DNA of 64,000 bases from Subtercola frigoramans (lineage in GTDB: Bacteria > Actinomycetota > Actinomycetes > Actinomycetales > Microbacteriaceae), in contig NZ_JAFBBU010000001.1 in the NCBI RefSeq assembly GCF_016907385.1, forward strand, positions 496,001-560,000. Direction: 5' to 3'. Below the pieces are notes generated by a model, which did not search any database, was not told the DNA's origin, and worked only from the letters and a program-made list of their open reading frames with translations. The translations under genes and the position numbers were made by a program. How positions within the stretch are numbered: position 1 is the first letter of the stretch; the number at the start of each line of letters is the position of its first letter. This document shows positions 17,066-25,753 of this stretch, piece by piece.

Positions 17066-18469
17066 GTGACTTACACACGAAAAGAAACACCGGCGGGGTC
17101 ATCCCCGATGGCAATTGATCTGAGTGATTCAGAGAAGAAGGTCGCGATCAGGAAGATCACGATCAGGTTGATTCCCCTCCTCGCGTTGGGATACTTCTTC
17201 AATTCACTTGAAAAGACGAACATCGGCCTCGCGGCACTGCAGATGAACTCTGCGCTTGGGCTGACCACCGCGGCCTTCGGGCTCGCCGCCGGGCTACTCT
17301 TCGTCGGGTATGCGCTTTTCGAGATTCCGAGCAATCTGGCCCTGTACAAGTTCGGCGCCCGAAAGTGGATTGCCCGCATCATGATCACCTGGGGCCTTGT
17401 CGCTGCCGCCACCTCGCTCGTGGTGGGGGAGGCCAGCCTGTATGTTCTGCGGATCCTCCTCGGCATCGCGGAGGCGGGGTTCTACCCCGGTGTGATCCTC
17501 TACATCGCTTTGTGGGTGCCCCGCCAATACCGAGGCACCATGCTCTCGCTGTTCGTGCTCGGCGGGACTCTCTCGGCTGTGGTTGGATCACCCTTGACCG
17601 GTCTGCTTCTTTCGCCTCCCGACTACTTCGGTATCGAGTCGTGGCGGGCCATGTTCGTAATCGAGGGCATTCCGGCAGTGATCGTGGGCGTTCTGTGCCT
17701 GATCTTCCTCACCGACCGGCCCAAGGATGCGAAATGGCTGACGCTGAAGGAGCGCACCTGGCTGTCGTCCGCGATAGATACGGAGACGAGTCAGATCGAG
17801 CTCACCCACGGGCCGTCCGGCAGTCTCAAGATGCTCGGCGACATCAGGGTCATCACGCTCTCGGTCATCTACTTCCTTCTCAAGTGCGGTCAGTACTCGC
17901 TGATCTTCTTCCTGCCTCTGATCATCGTCGCCTTCCAGAAGGAGGCCGGCACAAAATTCTCGACCCTCCAGGTCAGCCTTCTCAGCGCGATTCCCGCGTT
18001 GTGTGCGGTGGTGCCCGCGATACTCTGGGCCAGGCATTCCGACAAAACGGGCGAGAGACGCTGGCATGCTGCGATTCCGGCCATTGTCGGATGCGTCGGG
18101 ATCACGCTCTCGGCGCTCGTCGACAATCCTGTCCTCATCATGATTTCATTGTGCGTCGCAACCGTCGGACTCACAGCCCAGAGTGCGCCGTTCTTCCAGA
18201 TGCCGAACTTCTTCCTCACCGGCGCCGCGGCCGCAGCGTCGTTCGCACTCATCAATAGCCTGGGTAACCTCGGAGGCTTCGTCGCCCCGACCATCTTCGG
18301 AGCCCTCCGCGATTCCACGGGCGACTACAAGCTGCCCAGCCTGATCATGGGTGCGTTCCTCGCGATCGCTGCGATCATCACCCTGGCGTTGCCGAAGTTG
18401 TTCCCCTCGCTGTCGTTGCTCGCTCACAAGGCATCCGGTGCCGGCGCTGGTACCGCGATGAAGCGATAG
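17066..18469 (+). CDS. MFS transporter, anion:cation symporter (ACS) type
   Basis: A 467-residue major-facilitator carrier with about 12 membrane helices. The N-terminus 'KITIRLIPLLALGYFFNSLEKTNIGLAALQMN' matches the ACS group (tartrate, hexuronate, phthalate and glucarate carriers), where the usual 'YxDRxN' reads 'NSLEKTN'. The cytoplasmic 'KFGARKWIARIMITWG' loop and 'LRILLGIAEAGFYPGVILYI' are also typical. GTG 17066 follows AAAGGAG at 6-7 bp; the frame is open upstream but without a start signal. As last gene of the hydroxy-acid operon it probably imports the organic-acid substrate by proton symport. A hairpin follows. Confidence 0.88.
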   Translation: MTYTRKETPAGSSPMAIDLSDSEKKVAIRKITIRLIPLLALGYFFNSLEKTNIGLAALQMNSALGLTTAAFGLAAGLLFVGYALFEIPSNLALYKFGARKWIARIMITWGLVAAATSLVVGEASLYVLRILLGIAEAGFYPGVILYIALWVPRQYRGTMLSLFVLGGTLSAVVGSPLTGLLLSPPDYFGIESWRAMFVIEGIPAVIVGVLCLIFLTDRPKDAKWLTLKERTWLSSAIDTETSQIELTHGPSGSLKMLGDIRVITLSVIYFLLKCGQYSLIFFLPLIIVAFQKEAGTKFSTLQVSLLSAIPALCAVVPAILWARHSDKTGERRWHAAIPAIVGCVGITLSALVDNPVLIMISLCVATVGLTAQSAPFFQMPNFFLTGAAAAASFALINSLGNLGGFVAPTIFGALRDSTGDYKLPSLIMGAFLAIAAIITLALPKLFPSLSLLAHKASGAGAGTAMKR

Positions 18470-18485
18470 CTTCTCCGACCGAAAG

Positions 18486-18535
18486 AAGCTGGCCGCGTGC
18501 AGTTCCGTCAAGTGGAACCGGCACACGGCCAGCTT
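18486..18535. terminator. Bidirectional terminator hairpin
   Basis: A 15-bp stem with one mismatch (AAGCTGGCCGCGTGC at 18486-18500 against 18521-18535). The 20-nt loop itself contains GTTCC/GGAAC. It separates the convergent MFS gene and the SDR gene at the end of the minus-strand ABC operon. Confidence 0.75.
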
Positions 18536-18570
18536 GTACTGGGGAGCTCCGAAAACGGGGCTGCCTGTGG

Positions 18571-19359
18571 TTAGACGAGCACCATTCCGCCGTCGATCAT
18601 CATGACCTGGCCGGTCATGTAGTCCGAGTCGGATGATGCGAGGAACAGGGCCGTACCGATGACGTCTTCCGCGACACCCTTGCGCCCGATCAGGTTGGCG
18701 CCGGAGAACTCGTCCCACGCCTGGCCGACCTTGGCGGATGCGCCGATCTCGACGAGGTCTTCGTCGAGCTTCTTCCACAAGGGGGTGTCGACGACGCCCG
18801 GCGCGAACGCGTTCGAGGTGATGTGGTGTTCGGCCAGCGCGTTTGCTGCCGACTGGTTGAGCGCGATCACGCCGAACTTGCTGACGCAGTACGAACCGAA
18901 GTTGCCGTATCCCTGGCGGCCGGCGATCGATGACGTGAGGATGAGCTTTCCGCCGTGACCCTGCTTGATCATCTGTTTGGCGGCCTCCTGCTGGCAGATG
19001 AGTGTGCCGAGAGCGTTGACGTCGAGCGTCAGGCGGAAATTGTCCTCGGTGATCTCGAGGAACTTCTGTGGCTTGATCATGCCTGCGATCGCGAACAGCA
19101 CGTCGAGCTTGCCGAACGCCTCTACAGCGGTCTCGACGGCTTTCGCGACGTCTGCACGCTCAGTCACGTTGCCAGCGATCGAAACAGCCTTGCCGCCCGC
19201 GGCGACGATCTCGTCAGCTACCGCCTTGGCGGCGTCGGCGTTCAGGTCGACGATCGTCACACCTGCACCTTCCTTGGCGAGGGCGATGCTCACGACTCGG
19301 CCCATTCCGCTGCCGCCACCTGTGACGAGGATGCTGCGACCTTCTACGCGACCTGACAT
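18571..19359 (-). CDS. SDR-family oxidoreductase, acetoin/diacetyl reductase-like
   Basis: A 262-residue short-chain dehydrogenase. The NAD site is 'TGGGSGMG' (residues 13-20), the catalytic residues S144, Y157 and K161 ('LTSSIAGRQGYGNFGSYCVSK'). The usual 'NAG' motif reads 'AIAGMI'. The segment 'SYCVSKFGVIALNQSAANALAEHHITSNAFAPGVVDTPLW' closely follows the acetoin (diacetyl) reductase/2,3-butanediol dehydrogenase subgroup. The start has AAGGAG 6 bp upstream. It is the last gene of the minus-strand operon with a Zn alcohol dehydrogenase of butanediol type and a ribose-type importer, so a vicinal diol or hydroxyketone is a reasonable substrate class. Confidence 0.87.
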   Translation of the reverse strand: MSGRVEGRSILVTGGGSGMGRVVSIALAKEGAGVTIVDLNADAAKAVADEIVAAGGKAVSIAGNVTERADVAKAVETAVEAFGKLDVLFAIAGMIKPQKFLEITEDNFRLTLDVNALGTLICQQEAAKQMIKQGHGGKLILTSSIAGRQGYGNFGSYCVSKFGVIALNQSAANALAEHHITSNAFAPGVVDTPLWKKLDEDLVEIGASAKVGQAWDEFSGANLIGRKGVAEDVIGTALFLASSDSDYMTGQVMMIDGGMVLV

Positions 19360-19449
19360 TTTCTTCTCCTTTTTTTGATGGTGAGTGGTTCTCGCCCGGC
19401 GTAACCGAAATCGAATACCCGAACTGAACCGTGGGTCGGGATTGGGGGA

Positions 19450-20418
19450 TCAGGCCGTGACTTCGGCGAGCTTGCGTTGTCGGCCTCGCTTGTTCTGTTC
19501 GGAGATGCGCCTGATGCCGTAGTCGATGAGCACGATGGCCAGCAGGAAGATGCCAGTGAACAACTGCGAGACAAAGGCCTTCGATCCCATGCCTGCGAGG
19601 CCGGAGGCCAGCACGGCGATGATCGCGAAGCCGAGGAAGACGTTCACCATGGTGCCGCGGCCGCCGGAGAGGCTGATTCCGCCGACGAGAACAGCAGCGA
19701 GGCCGGTGACCAGCATCGATTCCAGTGCATCGGGTGCTGCTGAGCCGGAGAGGGCGCTGGTCAGGGCGCCACCGACGGCGCCACACCCGGCCGAGATGCC
19801 GAAGGCGACGATCATCCCGCGCTTGTAGTTCACACCGGCTGCGATCGCCTCGTGTCGTGAGCTTCCCAGTGCGTAGAGCTCGCGTCCCCACCTGGTTCGA
19901 GCGAGGAAAATGCCGAGCCCGATGATGACAACCAGGGCTGATGCGGACAAGGGAGAGAGGAAGAGGAACTTCACCTGGAAGATGTCAGAGGCGAAGATGT
20001 CGTCGACACTGATCGCCAGGCCACCGCACACGAGCCACGTCAGCCCTCGGATGAGGATGAGCGTGCCCACGGTGAAGACGAGGGAGTTGATGCCCAGCTT
20101 CGCGATCGCCCAGCCCTGCAGCATTCCGAGGAGGGTGCAGCCGATGATCGCGATCACGACGGCCACGATCAGGCCGAGACCCGAGAAGACGACTGTGAGC
20201 GCGCCTGCAAGCGCCGCCATCGAGGCGATGGAGAGGTCGAATTCACCGGCAATCATGGTGACAGCGAGCCCTGCGGCGATGACACCGAGTGGAATGAGAC
20301 GTTCGAGAGACGCTTCGACATGGAAGTTCGGGTAGAGCGCGTACATCGAGATGATTACCGCGATCAGAACCACGAACTGGAGCAGGTACCGCTTGAACCA
20401 GGAAAATACAGGATTCAT
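19450..20418 (-). CDS. Ribose-type ABC transporter permease (1)
   Basis: A 322-residue permease of the RbsC/BPD_transp_2 family with 9-10 predicted helices. Landmarks are 'VIAAGLAVTMIAGEFDLSIASMAALAGAL' (the conserved GG-DLS-GS type loop), 'FTVGTLILIRGLTWLVCGG' and 'YALGSSRHEAIAAGVNYKRGMIVAFGISAGCGAVGGAL' (contact with the ATPase). It overlaps the second permease by 4 bp (ATGA). Two permease genes indicate a heterodimeric membrane channel, unlike the homodimer of E. coli ribose uptake. Cargo unknown; neighbours point to a polyol, diol or related small oxygenated compound. Confidence 0.9.
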   Translation of the reverse strand: MNPVFSWFKRYLLQFVVLIAVIISMYALYPNFHVEASLERLIPLGVIAAGLAVTMIAGEFDLSIASMAALAGALTVVFSGLGLIVAVVIAIIGCTLLGMLQGWAIAKLGINSLVFTVGTLILIRGLTWLVCGGLAISVDDIFASDIFQVKFLFLSPLSASALVVIIGLGIFLARTRWGRELYALGSSRHEAIAAGVNYKRGMIVAFGISAGCGAVGGALTSALSGSAAPDALESMLVTGLAAVLVGGISLSGGRGTMVNVFLGFAIIAVLASGLAGMGSKAFVSQLFTGIFLLAIVLIDYGIRRISEQNKRGRQRKLAEVTA

Positions 20419-21404
20419 CGGGAAGCCTTTCGCAAGAGGTGAAGCGTGATGACAAGGGCGACGACGACGAGGCCGAGCACGAAGTAGCGTGTGCCTTGGG
20501 GGATTCCCGACAGCACCATGATCTGGGTGATCGTTGCAATGAACAGCGCGCCGATCGCGGACTTGACGGGCGAGCCGTCACCGCCGGTGATCGCCGTGCC
20601 GCCCACCAGAACAGCGGCCACGACGTTCATCGTGAGTTCGGGGAAGTTGTCCGCCTGGATCTGCAGGGTCTGCGACACCTGGAGGATGGCCGCGACGCCG
20701 ATGCCGACCGAGAACGCGAGGAACGCCCAGATGGTCGTGCCGGTGGCAGAGATCCCGCTGTTTCTCGCCGTCGCCTTGTTCGCGCCGAGCAGATGCAGGT
20801 TGCGGCCGATGAGGGTGTGTTCGGTCAGGAACCATGCGACGGCGGTGAAGCCGATGAAGATGAAGACAGGAAGGGGTACGCCGAAGATGGCGAAGGTGGC
20901 AAAGCGACCCATGCTGTTGTCTGCTGCTGCCACCACCTCGCCCTTGGTGAGGATGGCCGTCGATCCGTAGATTATCGCGCCGGCCGCCAGAGTCACGACC
21001 ACGGGATTCAGGCCCAGTCCGACGATGTAACCCTGGATGAGACCGAGTACCAGGGCGACAACGATCGCGGCGAGGGCGGCCACGAAGATGTTCCCGGTTG
21101 CGCTGCCCACCCAGAGGTAGATGACGCCAGAGAAGACGGTGCTGGCTGTCACGGCGAGCGAGAAGAAGTTGCCCGAGAGAGTGACGGCCGTCATTCCGAC
21201 CGCGATGATCCCTGTGATCGACGTCGCGAGCAGGATCGCCCTGATCGTCTCAAAGGTGAGGAACTGGGGAACGAAGATACTCGCTCCCACGTACACCGCC
21301 GCGATGAGGATCGGCAGAGCCGAGTTCCTGATCCCGTTGATCGCCCGGCGCTGGCCCGCACGTTCCTGGAAGCCGGTTGGGGTTGGCTGTAGTGTTGTCG
21401 TCAT
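20415..21404 (-). CDS. Ribose-type ABC transporter permease (2)
   Basis: A 329-residue paralogue of the neighbouring permease. It has 'SITGIIAVGMTAVTLSGNFFSLAVTASTVFSGVIYLWVG', 'GLGLNPVVVTLAAGAIIYGSTAIL' and 'HLLGANKATARNSGISATGTTIWAFLAFSVGIGVAAILQVSQT', all BPD_transp_2 landmarks. The N-terminal 30 residues are cytoplasmic. In the DLS loop the Asp is replaced ('LSGNFFSLAV'), which is common for one half of heterodimeric pairs. It starts 6 bp after the ATPase gene and overlaps the next permease. Confidence 0.9.
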   Translation of the reverse strand: MTTTLQPTPTGFQERAGQRRAINGIRNSALPILIAAVYVGASIFVPQFLTFETIRAILLATSITGIIAVGMTAVTLSGNFFSLAVTASTVFSGVIYLWVGSATGNIFVAALAAIVVALVLGLIQGYIVGLGLNPVVVTLAAGAIIYGSTAILTKGEVVAAADNSMGRFATFAIFGVPLPVFIFIGFTAVAWFLTEHTLIGRNLHLLGANKATARNSGISATGTTIWAFLAFSVGIGVAAILQVSQTLQIQADNFPELTMNVVAAVLVGGTAITGGDGSPVKSAIGALFIATITQIMVLSGIPQGTRYFVLGLVVVALVITLHLLRKASR

Positions 21405-21410
21405 TTTGAT

Positions 21411-22910
21411 TCAGTCCTCACGGTGCATGACTTCACGGACGAGCTCTGGCTCTGTCCATTCGGATGCTGATTTGCTCGACGTCTGTGCTCCTCGGTAATA
21501 CGTGGCAATCGTGTCGGAGAGGCCCAGGATTTCGTTGGTGTCAGATGAACTGACGATGATTCCGACGCCGCTGTCGCACAGGCGACGGAGTTGGGCGTAG
21601 ATCTCGGCGCGTGCGCCGACATCCACCCCTCGTGTGGGCTCTTCGACGAGCAGGACACGGGGTCGGATACCCAGCCACTTGCCGACCGCGACCTTCTGCT
21701 GGTTTCCACCAGAGAGGTTGCCGACTGGGGTCTGCATGCGGGCGAGGTCGATGGCGAAGTTGGCTGCACTGCGCGTCGCTTCGTCCATCTCCTGCTTGCG
21801 GCTGACGAATCCCACGCGTGAGACGCGACGGAGCCAGGGGGAGGAGAGGTTCCGTTTGATCGAGACGCCTGCGAAGATGCCGTCTTTCTTCCGGTCGGGG
21901 GAGCAGTAGGCGATGCCGATGACGATGCCACGGCGGCGTCCGCGGAGGTCGATCGGTGAACCTTCGAGTTCGACTGTGCCGGCCAACACATCGGCGTTGC
22001 CTGCGATGGCCTGCATGATTTCTGCGGTGCCAGAGCCGAGCTGGCCGGTGAGCCCGAGGATTTCCCCGCGCCGGACCTGCAGATTGACTTCAGATCGCAT
22101 GCCTGCGATCTTGAGGCCATTCGTCTCAAGGACGACCTCGCCGATACTCGGAGACTTCTCGGGATAGAGGTGCCCGAGTTCGCGGCCGATCATCAATGCA
22201 ACGACCATGTCGACAGTGAGGTCGGACACGTTTCGCGAAGGCTGGCTCTTGCCATTTCGGAAGATGACCACCTGGTCGGCGATCTCGAAGACTTCGGGGA
22301 GACGGTGGGTCACGTAGATGACGCTGCGGCCTTCGGCTGCGAGTCGCTTGACGACGCGGAGAACGCGCACGATCTCTGCGTCGGAGAGCGCGGCTGTGGG
22401 TTCGTCGAAGATGACGATCTTTGCGTCTTTGGCCAGGACGCGGGCGATCTCGACCAGTTGCATCTCTGCAACGGTCAGGTTCTCGACCGGGGTGTTGGGG
22501 TCGAGGTTTTCCAACCCGACTCGCTCGAGAATGGCTCTTGCGGCACTGTTGAGCTTGCTCGGACTCCACCACCAGGAGGCTCCTCGCTGGCCCAGAACCA
22601 GGTTCTCTGCCACCGTGAGCGTGCCGACGGTGCTGAATTCCTGTTGCACCACGGCTATGCCGGCTGCCTGTGATGCGTTCACTGTGGGAAGAACGACCTC
22701 TTCGCCGTCGATCGTGATCGTGCCGCTGTCGGGAACGATCAGGCCGGAGATGATCTTGACGATCGTGCTCTTGCCTGCACCGTTCTCGCCGAGCAGGGCC
22801 ACAACCTCTCCGGGCTTCAGAGCGAGGTTCACGTCATCGAGAGCGCTGATGGCCCCGTACGACTTCGATATGCCTTTTGCTTCAAGTCGGAACGGAATGG
22901 TCTCGTTCAT
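21411..22910 (-). CDS. Ribose-type ABC transporter ATP-binding protein (two ABC domains)
   Basis: A 499-residue protein with two fused nucleotide-binding domains, as in RbsA/MglA. Domain 1 (about 8-240) has Walker A 'GENGAGKST', signature-region 'NLTVAEMQLVEIARVLAKDAKIVIFDEPTAALSDAE'. Domain 2 (about 255-495) has a degenerate Walker A 'GQLGSGTAE' and a good signature 'LSGGNQQKVAVGKWLGIRPRVLLVEEPTRGVDVGAR', the usual asymmetric arrangement in this family. ATG 22910 is chosen over an in-frame ATG 12 bp upstream because GGAGG lies 6-7 bp before it. It energises import through the two permeases downstream. Confidence 0.92.
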   Translation of the reverse strand: MNETIPFRLEAKGISKSYGAISALDDVNLALKPGEVVALLGENGAGKSTIVKIISGLIVPDSGTITIDGEEVVLPTVNASQAAGIAVVQQEFSTVGTLTVAENLVLGQRGASWWWSPSKLNSAARAILERVGLENLDPNTPVENLTVAEMQLVEIARVLAKDAKIVIFDEPTAALSDAEIVRVLRVVKRLAAEGRSVIYVTHRLPEVFEIADQVVIFRNGKSQPSRNVSDLTVDMVVALMIGRELGHLYPEKSPSIGEVVLETNGLKIAGMRSEVNLQVRRGEILGLTGQLGSGTAEIMQAIAGNADVLAGTVELEGSPIDLRGRRRGIVIGIAYCSPDRKKDGIFAGVSIKRNLSSPWLRRVSRVGFVSRKQEMDEATRSAANFAIDLARMQTPVGNLSGGNQQKVAVGKWLGIRPRVLLVEEPTRGVDVGARAEIYAQLRRLCDSGVGIIVSSSDTNEILGLSDTIATYYRGAQTSSKSASEWTEPELVREVMHRED

Positions 22911-22973
22911 GCTTTCCTCCACAGTGAGATTCGCGTTTTTCGGTGCGGTGAGACGGTGAGCCCTCGAGGGGCT

Positions 22974-23005
22974 CCGCAGCTGGGTTCGGGTAACCCCTGC
23001 TGCGG
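22974..23005 (-). other. Intercistronic hairpin between binding-protein and ATPase genes
   Basis: CCGCAGC at 22974-22980 pairs with GCTGCGG at 22999-23005, with an internal GGGTT/AACCC pairing. A second small inverted repeat (GAGCCC/GGGCTC type) adjoins at about 22958-22974. It lies in the 131-bp gap after the solute-binding-protein stop. Known ABC operons use such hairpins to stabilise or partially terminate mRNA so that the binding protein is made in excess. That role is inferred here. Confidence 0.5.
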
Positions 23006-23041
23006 AACCCCTTTCGGGCTGCTGGCTGAGCGCGGGGCGCG

Positions 23042-24208
23042 TCAGTTTGTTGCGGCGTCACCCATCAGTGCCTGGAAGTCGAAACCCCAGATCTTGAAGC
23101 TGTCGATGTTGGCAGCGGTCACGCTCGGGTTCATCATGTACGTGGTGCGGGTGGGGGGCGTCATCTCGAGCTTGGGCTTGGCTTCGTCAGACGCAATCGT
23201 GACGGTTCCGGCCGTGACCGAGCCCGTGGCGAGGTACTGAGCCGTGTTGTCGACGATCAGCGTTCCTTCAATGACCGGCGACTGCAGAACAGCCGTCGTG
23301 ATCTTGCCCGAACGCAGGTTCGCGGTCGACCCTGATGACGTTCCCGTCATGAGGAAGACGTCGGTGCCCGGCTTGAGACCGTTCTGTTCAGCAGCCTGCA
23401 CAACACCGTTACCCATGTCGTTGGTCTGCACGTAGATGATGTCGATACCGGCCGAGAGGTACTTCGGAATCGCGGTGCTGGCAGCAGTGAAGGCTCCCTG
23501 GGCGTCGAAGTTCGCAGCGCCCTCACGACCGAGGTAGTTGATCTTGCCGTCGGTGACCTTCATGAAGGCCGTGTGGCGGTCTTCACCAGCGGCGTAGTCG
23601 CCAGATCCGAGCGAGATCTCGAGAACGTTCGGCAGTCCGCCGGGGCCGTGGAACTTGTAGCCGGCCTTCGTCAGGGTGTCGATCTGGGCCAGGGTGTCCT
23701 TACCGGCCTGGTCGCCGATTCCGAGGTCGGAGACGCCCGCGTACCCGATCTTGATGAAGGGGTCTGCTGCGGGGTCGATCAGCTGGTTCCACTGCAGAAC
23801 CGGTGCGACCTTGGAGAGCGCGCGAATGGATGCTGTGGCATTCTTTGCGGAAGCCGGCCAGATCAGCACAGCGGCAGCCTTCTCGCCGGTGGCGAGCCAC
23901 TCCTGCACCTGCTGGTCTTCTTCGGTCTGGCTGAAGTTGTTCTCGATGATGCTCGAGGTGTAGCCGAGGGTCTTCGCTTCTGCTGCAGCAGCCTTTGCTG
24001 CGGCAGCCAGGTAGACGTTCGACGTCGAGGGCATGAAGATCTTGATGAGCGCGCCCTTTCCGTCGAGGGTGCCTGAACCCGAGCCCGCTGCTGCAGTGCT
24101 CGAGCTTGACGATCCGCCCGTGCTGCAGCCTGCGGTTGCGACCGTGAGGCCGGTGATGAGGGCGGCAGCTGCCACTGTCTGCCAACTCAAGAGTTTCCGA
24201 GTGCGCAT
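23042..24208 (-). CDS. Ribose-type ABC transporter solute-binding lipoprotein
   Basis: A 388-residue periplasmic-binding-protein-like lipoprotein (Peripla_BP_4 class). The signal peptide 'MRTRKLLSWQTVAAAALITGLTVATAGC' ends in a lipobox (ATAGC, Cys about residue 28), followed by a Ser/Gly linker. Further 'ALIKIFMPSTSNVYLAAAAKAAAAEAKTLGYTSSIIENNFSQTEEDQQVQEWLATG' is the classic N-terminal lobe. ATG 24208 has AAAGGAG about 10 bp upstream; the frame is open for 200 bp more without a signal. It has its own upstream gap with one regulon operator, so it may be separately promoted from the alcohol dehydrogenase gene. Exposed outside the membrane, it determines substrate specificity. Confidence 0.9.
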   Translation of the reverse strand: MRTRKLLSWQTVAAAALITGLTVATAGCSTGGSSSSSTAAAGSGSGTLDGKGALIKIFMPSTSNVYLAAAAKAAAAEAKTLGYTSSIIENNFSQTEEDQQVQEWLATGEKAAAVLIWPASAKNATASIRALSKVAPVLQWNQLIDPAADPFIKIGYAGVSDLGIGDQAGKDTLAQIDTLTKAGYKFHGPGGLPNVLEISLGSGDYAAGEDRHTAFMKVTDGKINYLGREGAANFDAQGAFTAASTAIPKYLSAGIDIIYVQTNDMGNGVVQAAEQNGLKPGTDVFLMTGTSSGSTANLRSGKITTAVLQSPVIEGTLIVDNTAQYLATGSVTAGTVTIASDEAKPKLEMTPPTRTTYMMNPSVTAANIDSFKIWGFDFQALMGDAATN

Positions 24209-24396
24209 TTTTCTGTGCTCCTTTGCATAGTGTGTGATTGCTTCATCGGTGCTGACTGCGCAGTGTTCTGAATGACTGCGCTGTCGTTTGGGACGCGAAA
24301 CGTTCGGCTCCGGGTGATCTTTCAAAAAGATCGAGTCGTGCTCGTGGTGCTTCGCGATCGCCATCCTGCTGTCAAAATCCCGTCGCCCCGTGCGAA

Positions 24397-24413
24397 TGTT
24401 CAGTATCTGCACA
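24397..24413 (-). promoter_or_regulatory. Operator-like inverted repeat, copy 2 (binding-protein gene)
   Basis: TGTTCA-GTATC-TGCACA, a full match to the regulon element. It lies in the 242-bp gap between the Zn alcohol dehydrogenase stop and the binding-protein start, 189 bp before the latter. Confidence 0.6.
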
Positions 24414-24450
24414 GGGCGACGGAGATCGGCAGGGTTCGTCGTGTGAACGA

Positions 24451-25515
24451 CTACGGGTGAACGATGATCTTGACGTTCTCTTCTTTGTTGTGGATGAGCT
24501 GCTTGAAGCCCAGCTCGACGACATCCTCAACCGAGATGCGGCCGGTGATGTACTGTTCGACGTTCTCGATACGCCCTTCCTGCAGGAGTTTGATGACGGC
24601 AGCGTGATCGTTCGCGTAGGCGCTCGTTCCGACGAGGTTGAGTTCGCGCATGGTGAGGCCGAAGAGGTTGACGTCGGCGTTGTGGCTCCAGATGGAGACA
24701 TTCACGACCGTTCCGCCGCTGCGGGTGGAGTCCATTGCCGCCTGGAGGGCCGGTGAGGCAGCGACGCACTCGAAGGCAACGTCGGTTCCCCGGCCGCCGG
24801 TGAGCTCGCGGATGGTCGCGACCACGTCTTCAGCTGTGGGGTCGATGACGCGCGTCGAGCCGGCTGAGAGAACCTTCTCCTTGCGGATAGTCGAGATCTC
24901 GACGTTGTAGATCGTCTCGACACCGATTGCCTTGAGGATCAGGGTCACGAAGATGCCGATTGGGCCAGCGCCGAACACGACAGCCGTGTCCCCGGCCTTT
25001 GCCCCAGAACGCCGAACGGCGTGGTGCGCCACGGAGAGCGGCTCGACCAGCGCGCCGACCTCGGTCGAGAGCTCACCCAGCGGGTGCACCATTGCTGGGT
25101 TGTTCACCACGACGTACTCTGCGAAACCACCGCCCCAGCCGGAGAGACCGTAGTATCCGGCTTTCGGGCAGAGGTTGTACTGCTCGCCGCCGAGGCAGTA
25201 TTCGCACTCGCCACACAGGATGTAGGGCTCGAGGGCGACTCGTTCGCCGACCGTGAGCCCGGTCACGCCCTCGCCGAGGCCAGCGATCACTCCGGCAAGC
25301 TCGTGTCCCAGAACAACGGGGGTCGTTTCACCGGTCAGTGGGTGTGGATGCCCGGGCTTAGGGCAGAAGATTGCGCCTTCTTCGAACTCGTGGAGGTCGG
25401 TGCCACAGATTCCGGTCCATTCGACCTTGATCTTCACGCTCCCCGGAAGCAGTTCCGGCTCCGGGATCTGTTCGGTGCGGATGTCCTCTTTGCCGTAGAA
25501 GCGTGTTGCTTTCAT
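24451..25515 (-). CDS. Zinc-dependent alcohol dehydrogenase, 2,3-butanediol dehydrogenase-like
   Basis: A 354-residue medium-chain dehydrogenase. Catalytic zinc ligands C37 and H71-E72 ('GICGTDLHEF', 'VLGHELAG'), structural zinc cysteines C101, C104, C107 and C116, and the cofactor motif 'VFGAGPIGIFVT'. The N-terminal insert 'EGAIFCPKPGHPHPLTGETTPVVLGHE' is characteristic of (R,R)-butanediol/acetoin dehydrogenases. ATG 25515 has AAAGGAG about 10 bp upstream. First gene of the minus-strand operon and divergent from a GAF/Fis-type regulator, a pairing known for acetoin and butanediol genes (AcoR type). Real substrate may be another secondary alcohol or vicinal diol. Confidence 0.88.
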   Translation of the reverse strand: MKATRFYGKEDIRTEQIPEPELLPGSVKIKVEWTGICGTDLHEFEEGAIFCPKPGHPHPLTGETTPVVLGHELAGVIAGLGEGVTGLTVGERVALEPYILCGECEYCLGGEQYNLCPKAGYYGLSGWGGGFAEYVVVNNPAMVHPLGELSTEVGALVEPLSVAHHAVRRSGAKAGDTAVVFGAGPIGIFVTLILKAIGVETIYNVEISTIRKEKVLSAGSTRVIDPTAEDVVATIRELTGGRGTDVAFECVAASPALQAAMDSTRSGGTVVNVSIWSHNADVNLFGLTMRELNLVGTSAYANDHAAVIKLLQEGRIENVEQYITGRISVEDVVELGFKQLIHNKEENVKIIVHP

Positions 25516-25651
25516 CAGCCATATCTCCTTTGATTGGGTCTTCGGCTCTCGCACGATGTCGTCTCGCCACCTGCGGAGCCTCGAAGGGCGCTCGAACGTA
25601 AACGCCGAGTCAACAGAATCTAAGGGCACCCCGAAACCGTGGGAGTCGGAC

Positions 25652-25668
25652 TGTTCATTTCTTGCACA
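25652..25668 (-). promoter_or_regulatory. Operator-like inverted repeat, copy 3
   Basis: TGTTCA-TTTCT-TGCACA, 137 bp before the Zn alcohol dehydrogenase start; full match to the element. Confidence 0.6.
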
Positions 25669-25736
25669 GGGTCCCGAACGCTTGTGTTTTCGTCGATTCG
25701 GTCGGGGACAGGCCACGGAATTTGTAACAAAATGAC

Positions 25737-25753
25737 TGTTCATTTTCTGAACG
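25737..25753 (-). promoter_or_regulatory. Operator-like inverted repeat, copy 4
   Basis: TGTTCA-TTTTC-TGAACG, about 90 bp before regulator 1 and 222 bp before the alcohol dehydrogenase. Exactly 85 bp from copy 3, the same distance as the two TGTTCA sites before monooxygenase 1. Confidence 0.6.
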
